Assembly (NCBI GenBank): GCA_964459305.1
Contig: CAYWNA010000195.1
Coordinates: 1-24,628 of the forward strand
DNA from: CAYWNA01 sp964459305
GTDB lineage: Bacteria > Planctomycetota > Planctomycetia > Pirellulales > Pirellulaceae
Direction: 5' to 3'
DNA length: 24,628 nucleotides
Shown here: positions 16,488 to 23,231 of the stretch, piece after piece
How the letters are laid out: each line of letters begins with the position of its first letter
Position numbering within the stretch: the first letter of the stretch is position 1
Program-made: the position numbers and the translations under genes
The notes under the pieces: model-generated
Told to the model about the DNA's origin: nothing
Database searches by the model: none
Seen by the model: the letters and a program-made list of their open reading frames with translations, nothing else

Positions 16488-18296
16488 GTGAAGAGCAAGA
16501 CAAGACAACCGCTGATCGGATTGGTTTTGACATTGGCAACCGTGGCGGTCACACGCGCGGAATCGAATGAGCCCGCCGAGGCGACTCGCGTCTGTGCGGT
16601 GTCGCAGTCATGGGAGGCAGAAGACCGAAACCTGGCCCACGTGTTGGAGATTCTGGATCGGGCCGCGGCCGAGCGGGCGGAAATCATCTGCCTGCCACAG
16701 GACTGCGTGCCGACCGATGGCGGAGCGTCGGCCAAAGCGGCGCTGGACGTGATCGCCAAGGCGGCCGCGAAGCGGAAGATGTATGTGGTGGCAAACCTGA
16801 AGGAGAAGGATGGCAGCAAGCTCTACTCGACGTCATATCTTGTGGGCCCGGACGGCGCATTGATCGGCAAGTACCGCAAATCACATCGCCTGCCCGACGA
16901 GGAAATTGCCTTGGGCGATTCGCTGCCGGTGTTCGATACTCCGCTGGGCAAGATCGGCTTGATGATTGGCACCGATCTCTATTGGCCCGATATACCGCTG
17001 GTCATGGCTCTGGAAGGTGCGGAACTGATCCTGGTATCGTCGGGCGTCGAGCCGGTTCCGCAAGCGTTTCCGCGAGAAATCATAATGCGAGTCCGCGCGC
17101 TGGATGATCATGTCACCTTTGTTTCGTCGAATTACGCCGGCGACTTGCCCTACCTGTGCAGCAACCATCCTACGTACACGGGCGAGCCGCTGGGCCGGGG
17201 ATTCGTCGTCGATCGCAATGGGATCATCCTTGCCGATACGGGCATCCGACCGGGCGTGGCGCTCGCCTCGGTGGATCTCGCCCGGCGCAAAGACATCTAT
17301 CACCTCACGTTCAAAGAAGACCGCAAGCTTTTCCATTACCTCGCCGACCCCAATCTCAAACCAACGGTTTTCAAGGGCTCCAAACGGAAAATCCGGGTGA
17401 GCATTGCCACGGTGGGATCCGGGCACGGTCCCAATCCTCAGCCCGATTCGGAATTCGCCAAGATCCTCGACGAGGCCGGCAGCCGAGGTCCGGACGTGAT
17501 CCTCATGACCGAGTTCGGCTTGAACACCGATAACGACTATGGAAAAAAGACGCTTGCCCTGGTGGCCGAGAAAGCAAAGAAGTATCAGAGCTACGTGATC
17601 ATCGGCGGACTGCGCGACCCGCAGATCCCCTATGGCAACGGCAACCGCGCATCGTGGGCGTACCTCTGGGACCGCACCGGTAAGGTCGTCGGCAAGTACC
17701 GCATCTCGCAATACGGCGACAGCGTCGAACTGCCGGTATTCAAGACCGACTTCGGCGTGATCGGCATCATCCTCTGCGGAGACATCTATTCTCAAGAGAT
17801 CAGCCGCGCCTTGGCGATCCAAGGTGCGGAGATCATTTTCTGCCCATCGCAGTCGTGGGGCCCTTCCGGACAATTCAATCTGTGGATGCAGCAGGCCCGG
17901 GCGATCGACAACGGTGTCTGGATGGCCGCCGCCCATTTGCCCATGTCCGAGATCAGCCAGCGCAGCTACGTACTCGACCCATACGGGTACATCCTGGCGG
18001 CATCGCGTTACTGGTGCGACAGCGTCTGCACGGCCGAGATCGATTTGGACGCCGGCCCGATCTGGTTTGCCGGTTCGGACACACCAGGCCGTGCGGGTCA
18101 GAAAGGCTACCTGGCCGGCTACTATCCCAAGACCCTACCTGAAAAGAGGACCGATCTTCGTTCGGTGATCATGTCCGGACGCCGCCCCGAACTCTACAAG
18201 TCCATCCCCGAGAAGACACTCGCCCATCGGATCTACTCCGAAGAGGTTCAGAATCGCATGTCCGAACCGCGCCCGAAAACTGCGTCAAAAAGATAA
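16488..18296 (+). CDS. Secreted protein with two degenerate carbon-nitrogen hydrolase (nitrilase-fold) domains
   Basis: This is a 602-aa exported protein. The signal peptide covers residues 1-24 (cleavage near TRA-ESN). Domain 1 spans about 33-275 and domain 2 about 300-520. Active nitrilase-fold amidases use Glu-Lys-Cys. Domain 1 keeps the Lys (K131 in GKYRKSH), but the Glu position is Gln (Q71 in CLPQDC) and the Cys position is Gly (G161 in MIGTDLYWPD). Domain 2 keeps E342 (ILMTEFG) and C430 (ILCGDIY), but the Lys position is Ile (I406 in GKYRISQ). Neither domain has a full triad. It may be a binding pseudoenzyme, or it may act by other chemistry. The fold is secure, while activity is doubtful. 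It lies 33 nt after the GH127 remnant. Confidence 0.88.
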   Translation: MKSKTRQPLIGLVLTLATVAVTRAESNEPAEATRVCAVSQSWEAEDRNLAHVLEILDRAAAERAEIICLPQDCVPTDGGASAKAALDVIAKAAAKRKMYVVANLKEKDGSKLYSTSYLVGPDGALIGKYRKSHRLPDEEIALGDSLPVFDTPLGKIGLMIGTDLYWPDIPLVMALEGAELILVSSGVEPVPQAFPREIIMRVRALDDHVTFVSSNYAGDLPYLCSNHPTYTGEPLGRGFVVDRNGIILADTGIRPGVALASVDLARRKDIYHLTFKEDRKLFHYLADPNLKPTVFKGSKRKIRVSIATVGSGHGPNPQPDSEFAKILDEAGSRGPDVILMTEFGLNTDNDYGKKTLALVAEKAKKYQSYVIIGGLRDPQIPYGNGNRASWAYLWDRTGKVVGKYRISQYGDSVELPVFKTDFGVIGIILCGDIYSQEISRALAIQGAEIIFCPSQSWGPSGQFNLWMQQARAIDNGVWMAAAHLPMSEISQRSYVLDPYGYILAASRYWCDSVCTAEIDLDAGPIWFAGSDTPGRAGQKGYLAGYYPKTLPEKRTDLRSVIMSGRRPELYKSIPEKTLAHRIYSEEVQNRMSEPRPKTASKR

Positions 18297-18307
18297 GCCG
18301 CAAAACC

Positions 18308-18336
18308 TTGACAGTGACACACGCCCCGATTAGTCT
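18308..18336 (+). promoter_or_regulatory. Candidate promoter for the small secreted Cys-rich gene
   Basis: A perfect TTGACA at 18308-18313 is followed after 17 nt by TAGTCT at 18331-18336 (3/6 match to the -10 consensus). It is only 11 nt past the stop of the previous gene and 105 nt before the ATG at 18442, so the downstream gene is likely transcribed separately. Confidence 0.45.
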
Positions 18337-18429
18337 GGGGGGAATGGTCGCGGGACGTTCGTTCGGATGTGCCCACTCTTTCGGATCGAATCGTTTCTTG
18401 GGTCGGCTCTGTTGAGCCCTATAGATGTT

Positions 18430-18434
18430 GGGAG
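18430..18434 (+). promoter_or_regulatory. Ribosome binding site choosing the ATG at 18442
   Basis: GGGAG lies 7 nt before the ATG at 18442. An upstream in-frame ATG at 18367 would put 25 extra residues ahead of the signal peptide and has no such site. Confidence 0.65.
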
Positions 18435-18441
18435 ATCTGTG

Positions 18442-19212
18442 ATGTGTAGGATTCTATCAGTGAACGTTGGGGTGCTGGCTTTGATTCTCGCCATCGGGGA
18501 CTTTGCGGTGATGAGTTCCGCAGCCGAGAAAGCAAAGAAGAAGGCTGGCGATGATGCCGCATGCAACTGTAATGGACGACAGCGAGAGGAAGGTGAGAGA
18601 AGCACGACGATCTGCCCCATGTACTGTGTCATGCAGTTTGGATCTTATTGGACATACTACGCGTTGCACGCGCCCGGTTGCACGGATCCGCGTACGTGGG
18701 ACGGGCCACCAAACCTCACGCCTCCTCCGCGAGACTGTGTCGGCGGCACGAACTGCTTCAGTGTTAAGCGTAAGAACGGGCAAAGAAAACGTCCTCATGG
18801 CTGCCATGACGAAATTGCGCGAGACGGGCGCGATGTGAATCCGAACAACGTAACGATGAAGCCGCAAGGAGTATCCAAGAAAAGGGTGTTCTATATCGAG
18901 TTTCACAAGAACCGTCCCGGTCAGGGGAAGTCTAGCGAAAAGGCCAAGAAGCTAATTGCGAAGGTCTACTGGGTGCGGATAACTCCCGCCGAATTCGAGC
19001 CACCCCGCCAAAACGAAAAGCCAATCGAACGAGGTTTTGGTTTTCAGGTGGACAAGATTCCTGATGGCAACGCCCTTCCCGTTTACAGCGTTGATGACTC
19101 TCAGGTCGCAACGATCGAGAGAGACCGCCGCACTATCGCAGTCGTCGTTCACGATAACGGGACGATTTGGCGCGAGTACAATGTCGTACTGAAAACGACC
19201 GAAAAACCCTGA
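18442..19212 (+). CDS. Secreted Cys-rich protein of unknown function
   Basis: This 256-aa protein is not recognised. From the chosen ATG a signal peptide (MCRILSVNVGVLALILAIGDFAVMSSAAEK) leads into a Lys-rich linker. A cysteine-rich segment follows at about residues 40-120, containing ACNCNG, ICPMYC, PGCTD, RDCVGGTNCF and GCHDE, which suggests disulfides in an exported protein. The C-terminal half lacks cysteines and reads like a small beta domain (KVYWVRITPAEFEPP, DDSQVATIERDRRTIAVVVHDNGTIWREYNVVLK). The gene has its own TTGACA-type promoter candidate and converges on the kinase gene, with 201 nt between their ends that show no repeat or T-rich terminator. Confidence 0.75.
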   Translation: MCRILSVNVGVLALILAIGDFAVMSSAAEKAKKKAGDDAACNCNGRQREEGERSTTICPMYCVMQFGSYWTYYALHAPGCTDPRTWDGPPNLTPPPRDCVGGTNCFSVKRKNGQRKRPHGCHDEIARDGRDVNPNNVTMKPQGVSKKRVFYIEFHKNRPGQGKSSEKAKKLIAKVYWVRITPAEFEPPRQNEKPIERGFGFQVDKIPDGNALPVYSVDDSQVATIERDRRTIAVVVHDNGTIWREYNVVLKTTEKP

Positions 19213-19413
19213 TATCGATGCTGACCGGCGGGAAGTTGCTGCAAACAAAGTCGTACGGACTGGAGTGCGAGGTCTTCGGCGCCTTCAATGCCGCGACTCG
19301 CTGGCAGATGCGAATTTCGCTTTGACGACATGGTTTCGTACCTGTCGACAGTTGTGCAGCATTCGAAGAGTGGGCTGTTCGAAAAGCCGGGCTTTGTCTG
19401 GTGCAGATCTGGG

Positions 19414-21558
19414 CTAGCGACGTGAATCAATCAGCGCGCGGCTGAAGTCGCTCGGCTCCAGCCGCGGTTTGGCGCTGCGTGCGCATCGGAGGCCCAGTCC
19501 GGGTTTCCATGTTTGGCGTATTGGTGCATAGCGTGAACGCGGGCCTTGCAGCCAGTGGTCCGGTGTCGGCTCGCCGTTTGCAATCGACTGCAGGCCGCCG
19601 CGCACGATGCGACTTCCGATGCCCGTCTCCTTCGGCCTGAATCCCTTAGCTAGTTGTTCGGGATACAAAGTTGGCCACGAACACGTCCACTCGGCAACGT
19701 TCGAGAATAACCCAAGAACGGGCGGCTGAACGTCCAGGAGATCCCAGGCCGGTGTCCCTACAGAATCATAGGTCCAGGCGGTTATTGTGTCGGCGCTATT
19801 ACCCCACGGGAATTCCTGGGATCCGGCATTGGTCGCGGCGTACTCGTATTCCCATTCTGTAGGCAGCCGCTTACCGGCCTTCTCTGCGTAACTCACAGCT
19901 TCGTCCCAAGAGACATAAGCCATGGCGTCGCCGGGCTCGGGTGGTGCCTCAAGATTGTAGAAGCCCGCGGGATTGGGCAGAAGCGTTCGGAAATCTCGGA
20001 CCGACACTTCGGTGGTATCGAGCCAGAAGCCAGGCACATTCCGCTCGTGGGGCGGGATGGCCTCGATGCCCGCGGCGCCTACCTCAAAGCGATCTGCGCC
20101 ATCGAAGAACGCCATTTTCTCGGTCACTGTGTCGCGAGGTATGGTGATCATCGGCAACTCCACGACGCCATCTGCGAGCAGCTTCCACTTGTCGTGACGA
20201 TACGCACCCGGCAAACCAGCGTTCAGCGGAGGCACGGTACGGAAGACTTCATGGAACCCATAACCGTCGCTATTGAGGACCGCGACGACTATATAACGGC
20301 CAGGTTCCAGTTGGATTTCGAAAGGACTGACGCTGACGGCGCGAATTGTGCCGCGTGGTTGAGGTTCGCCCGTGAGATCGTCCAGCCGGTGAAACACGAC
20401 CTTTGCGCCAGGTGGTTCGGTCACCAGCCGGACCGTCCGCAACACACGTGGGATTGCCGAAGGTGTCCTACCGGGAACGGAGAGTGCGAGCACCAGGAGC
20501 GTGACCGCTATGACGGCGGCTGCGCCGGATGCGGCAATCGCCGGATTGCGACGACACCAACGCCATGCACGCTCCGCGCCGCTTATGGGCCGGGCCTTGA
20601 TCGGCTCGTCGCCCAGGAAATGACGCAAGTCCTCGGCCATCTCCAGGGCCGTCGCGTAACGTTTTCCCGGCTCCTTGGCCATGGATTTCAAGCAGATCGT
20701 CTCCAGATCACGCGGGATGCGAGGGTTCAGCTTTCGGGGCGGCGTCGGTTCGTCGTGCTGGACCTGTTGAAGCAACACACGCTTTTCCCCACGAAGAGGT
20801 TTGCGGCCCGTCAGCAGTTCGTAAAGGATAACCCCCAGCGAATACACGTCGCTGCGCGCGTCCGCCTGATGGCTCTTGCCACTCGCCTGTTCCGGGGACA
20901 TGTAGGCGATGGTTCCCAGGACTTGGCCGTCGGCCGTAACGGTGAACTCACCGGCCTCCCGTTTGGCCAGCCCGAAATCCGTGAGGTACGGCTGCTGCCG
21001 GCCGTCGATCAGTACGTTGCCAGGCTTCAGGTCGCGATGCACGACGCCTGCCTCGTGTGCGTGATGCAAAGCGTCGGCCAACGTGGCGCACAACTGGGCC
21101 GCCTCGCGCGGCTCGTATTGCTGTATGGTCAGCCGGTCCCGCAGTGAAACACCATCCACGAAGTCGCTGACAATGTAGATCGTCTGGCCATCACGGCCGA
21201 TTTCGTGGACGGTGACGATATTCGGGTGGCTGACTTGAGCGGCGGCTTGAGCTTCGCGAAGGAACTTCGAAAACGTGTCATCATCAAACTGTCCGCTCCG
21301 TGGAATCTTCAGTGCCCTGACCGTATCCAGCTTCGTATCGCGGGCTTTCCAGACTTCGCCGAACGCACCACGTCCGACGGACTCGACGAGCTGAAAGTGC
21401 GCGATCTGATGGCCCTCCTTGCGATCGAGCGAGACGGTTTCGTCGGTCGTAAGCGCCCGCTCCAAGTAAACGCCGCAGGAAGGGCACGAAAGATCTTCCA
21501 TTGGACTTTCGGCCACGATCTCCATGGCGACCTTGCAGTTGGGGCAGCGAATGTGCAT
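19414..21558 (-). CDS. Membrane Ser/Thr protein kinase with zinc ribbon, PEGA-like and SUMF1-like domains
   Basis: This 714-aa protein starts with a zinc ribbon (C5, C8, C25, C28). The kinase domain follows, about 55-315: GRGAFGEV at 62-69, ATP lysine K84, E102, HRDLKPGN with D176, DFG at 194-196 and GTIAYMSPEQ. One membrane helix lies at about 341-361, putting the kinase inside and the rest outside. A PEGA-like beta domain covers about 372-430 (VTEPPGAKVVF, SPFEIQLEPGRYIVV). A SUMF1/formylglycine-enzyme-like domain covers about 505-700 (GFWLDTTEVSVRDF, RLPTEWEYEYAA, NVAEWTCSW, RIVRGGLQS, GLGLRCARS). The Cys pair of active formylglycine enzymes (RYRCAARS-like) is replaced by SRYAPIRQT, so this domain probably senses or binds ligand. 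Substrates are unknown. Confidence 0.93.
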   Translation of the reverse strand: MHIRCPNCKVAMEIVAESPMEDLSCPSCGVYLERALTTDETVSLDRKEGHQIAHFQLVESVGRGAFGEVWKARDTKLDTVRALKIPRSGQFDDDTFSKFLREAQAAAQVSHPNIVTVHEIGRDGQTIYIVSDFVDGVSLRDRLTIQQYEPREAAQLCATLADALHHAHEAGVVHRDLKPGNVLIDGRQQPYLTDFGLAKREAGEFTVTADGQVLGTIAYMSPEQASGKSHQADARSDVYSLGVILYELLTGRKPLRGEKRVLLQQVQHDEPTPPRKLNPRIPRDLETICLKSMAKEPGKRYATALEMAEDLRHFLGDEPIKARPISGAERAWRWCRRNPAIAASGAAAVIAVTLLVLALSVPGRTPSAIPRVLRTVRLVTEPPGAKVVFHRLDDLTGEPQPRGTIRAVSVSPFEIQLEPGRYIVVAVLNSDGYGFHEVFRTVPPLNAGLPGAYRHDKWKLLADGVVELPMITIPRDTVTEKMAFFDGADRFEVGAAGIEAIPPHERNVPGFWLDTTEVSVRDFRTLLPNPAGFYNLEAPPEPGDAMAYVSWDEAVSYAEKAGKRLPTEWEYEYAATNAGSQEFPWGNSADTITAWTYDSVGTPAWDLLDVQPPVLGLFSNVAEWTCSWPTLYPEQLAKGFRPKETGIGSRIVRGGLQSIANGEPTPDHWLQGPRSRYAPIRQTWKPGLGLRCARSAKPRLEPSDFSRALIDSRR

Positions 21559-21768
21559 GGTTGGTGGAGGCTCCGTGCAAAAAACTCTCTCGTCCGATTC
21601 ACCTGCGCCGTGAGGACGAAAATCGTACGTAGGGCGACAAACGCAGGAATCGCGGTTCGTCGGCTTGACCGCCGTAAGTTCTAACTCAAATCCTACCTCT
21701 TTCTTGGTCGTTGGTCACTAGCACGGCGATGCGTTCGATTCTGTCAATAGGATGGCTCTCCGCCCCAG

Positions 21769-22116
21769 TCATGAAGAACAAATCTCGCACTCGCGGAGAC
21801 GCCACGTCCTCCGACCAGACTTTGGGAAACAATCGTCCAAGCCAGCCCACAAAATGCCAACGGCGACAAGAGCAACAAGGCCAATTACGAAGCGGATGCA
21901 TCCCGTCGGAGTATTTGCAGTCTCGGCACCGACGACCGCATTGCAGCGCACGAGCTCAGCGAGTTGCGATTCGTCCGAGGGGTGACCGCAGTCACACGGA
22001 CCGACAACCGAGTATCTGAGCTGAAGGCAACTTGGGCATCGGCCACAACATTCACAATACGGAGATGCTGCGTTATTGTTACTGCGGAGTCGCACGGTCT
22101 TCGCCTGGATCTGCAA
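21769..22116 (-). CDS. Possible small Cys-rich single-pass membrane protein, perhaps frameshifted
   Basis: This frame encodes up to 115 aa, starting at a TTG (22116) or a GTG (22095). It has a dense cysteine cluster, YCECCGRCPSC then GPCDCGHPSD, typical of zinc-binding knuckles. A hydrophobic helix, IRFVIGLVALVAVGILWAGL, follows near residues 75-94, and then a short tail. The neighbouring frame, from about 21850 down to a stop at 21686, reads GRLFPKVWSEDVASPRVRDL and then ESHPIDRIERIAVLVTNDQE. That looks more protein-like than the in-frame tail, so a frameshift just after the helix is possible. The TTG start overlaps the arm of an inverted repeat. No family is recognised. It could be a real gene, a decayed gene or chance. 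Confidence 0.4.
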   Translation of the reverse strand: MQIQAKTVRLRSNNNAASPYCECCGRCPSCLQLRYSVVGPCDCGHPSDESQLAELVRCNAVVGAETANTPTGCIRFVIGLVALVAVGILWAGLDDCFPKSGRRTWRLRECEICSS

Positions 22117-22180
22117 CTAGCCCGAAACGCAAGTGAGGGAAGACGCTGCGGTGAATCCTCCGCTTGCGCTTCGGGCTAGT
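22116..22180. repeat. Long imperfect inverted repeat (element F)
   Basis: The arms at 22116-22140 and 22156-22180 match at 21 of 25 positions, starting ACTAGCCCGAA at the outer ends, with a 15-nt loop. It ends 38 nt downstream of the CBM9-like stop codon (minus strand), where a hairpin could protect or end that transcript. No T-run follows. Confidence 0.8.
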
Positions 22181-22217
22181 GTGTTCACGCACCTCGCGTG
22201 AAAGGGGCGTTATCCAA

Positions 22218-22958
22218 TCAATCCGAAAACACAACTCGGCCGAAATACCGCGGAGCGTGAAACTGCGGCTCTTCGGTCCTGCTCGCAGACCATTGACTGA
22301 ACTGAGGATTGGTCTTGCCGCCCAATCGGTTTAGGTTCAGATACCAGACGTCCCCCGGTTTCGGCGGCGTGTTCTTGGCGACTTTGGCGAAATTCGCAAA
22401 CGGTATCGCTGCCTCCAGAATCCACGAACGATCCGTGTCGCTTTCGTTGTTGAGCGTTCCGTCGATCGTAATCGCAATCTTGATCCCCGACGAATTCCAT
22501 TCCTCGGCGATCTCCTTGCCCGGACCGTCAGGATGATGTTGGTCGAGAAAAGCGCCTCGCACATTCATTTCGATATTGAAGTAGTCGTCCGGCTGTGCGG
22601 GATTGGGCGCGGTAAACACCTCCACACAATCGTCCCGCCAGACGGCGCTATCACGCTCGGTGTGTTCTGCCCAAATGTGAGCATCCTGGCAAAGATACGA
22701 GACGTAAAGAAACCGGTCGTCCCACAACATCTTCGCAAAGGTCTGTTCTTTTTTCCCTTGCTCCCACCACGGAAACACAAAATCGCCGACGGCACAAGCC
22801 GCTTTCCACGCTGGTTCGTCCAAACGCCCGTCAATCGTCACCGTCGAAACCGCTCGGCGTACCGTATACCGCACGGCATCGTCAGCAATGACCGAGTCAA
22901 GAAACAAAAAACCGCCAACGATCAGCAAGCCCATCGGTTGGGCGAATAGGCGTTTCAT
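22218..22958 (-). CDS. Secreted CBM9-like carbohydrate-binding protein
   Basis: This 246-aa exported protein has a signal peptide over about residues 1-25 (GLLIVGGFLFLDSVIA-DD). The rest is a single family-9-like carbohydrate-binding or DOMON-like beta-sandwich: TIDGRLDEPAWKAA near 41-54, TFAKMLWDDRFLYVSYLCQDAHIWA, DDCVEVFTAPNP, YFNIEMNVRGAFLD, SWILEAAIPFANF and GDVWYLNLNRLGG. These motifs are typical of the domain found at the ends of xylanases and alone in planctomycete secretomes. No catalytic domain is attached, so it likely binds glycans outside the cytoplasm. A strong GGAGG (22966-22970) lies 7 nt before the ATG. It is on the same strand as, and downstream of, the DUF4838-type gene. Confidence 0.85.
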   Translation of the reverse strand: MKRLFAQPMGLLIVGGFLFLDSVIADDAVRYTVRRAVSTVTIDGRLDEPAWKAACAVGDFVFPWWEQGKKEQTFAKMLWDDRFLYVSYLCQDAHIWAEHTERDSAVWRDDCVEVFTAPNPAQPDDYFNIEMNVRGAFLDQHHPDGPGKEIAEEWNSSGIKIAITIDGTLNNESDTDRSWILEAAIPFANFAKVAKNTPPKPGDVWYLNLNRLGGKTNPQFSQWSASRTEEPQFHAPRYFGRVVFSD

Positions 22959-23055
22959 GACATTGCCTCCATCATTTCAGAGTATCTATGCCAAGGTTGG
23001 TAAGAACATCCCAATGCTATTCGGGCTGCGCGGCCGCGACAAGCAGGGGGTGGGG

Positions 23056-23148
23056 GTCAACTCTTTACACTTGACACCCTGAGAGAATCTACCGTGCCGC
23101 GTCTCGCCGATCTCAGGAGCAGAGATGCGTCAAGTGTGAAGCGTTGAC
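23056..23148. repeat. Long imperfect inverted repeat (element H)
   Basis: The arms at 23056-23077 and 23127-23148 match at 19 of 22 positions, with a core reading CACTTGAC on the left and GTCAAGTG on the right and a 49-nt spacer. It lies in the 273-bp gap between the DUF4838-type gene and the CBM9-like gene, both on the minus strand. No start, promoter pair or T-tract is tied to it. Confidence 0.8.
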
Positions 23149-23150
23149 CG

Positions 23151-23174
23151 CAGCCGCCCAGCCGCCCCAGCCGC
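23151..23174. repeat. Three-unit CAGCCGCC micro-repeat
   Basis: CAGCCGCC, CAGCCGCCC and CAGCCGC follow each other directly after the inverted repeat at 23056-23148. This is probably simple slippage and has no evident function. Confidence 0.5.
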
Positions 23175-23231
23175 TTTTGAATCAACGCCAAGCAGAGGCG
23201 GAACTGGAAGCAACGGTCTACCGCCGGCCGC

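Larger units (their letters stand above)
21559..22217. other. Long gap between kinase and CBM9-like gene
   Basis: Apart from a possible small Cys-rich membrane protein (21769-22116, minus) and the palindrome at 22116-22180, I see nothing convincing. No clear promoter was found for the kinase gene, whose ATG lacks a Shine-Dalgarno. Plus-strand frames in this stretch look like shadows of the minus-strand frame. Confidence 0.5.

Noticed and set aside
19213..19413. Gene, repeat or terminator between the convergent Cys-rich and kinase genes
   Set aside because: Short frames on both strands show no family features, and no strong inverted repeat or T-rich terminator was found.
20047..21147. 366-codon open frame on the plus strand
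   Set aside because: It is antisense to the kinase gene, its product is Arg/His-rich without family motifs, and the kinase frame is unambiguous.
23071..23093. TTGACA as a -35 box
   Set aside because: It is part of a palindrome arm, the 17-nt-distant hexamer is GTGCCG, and no plus-strand gene follows.
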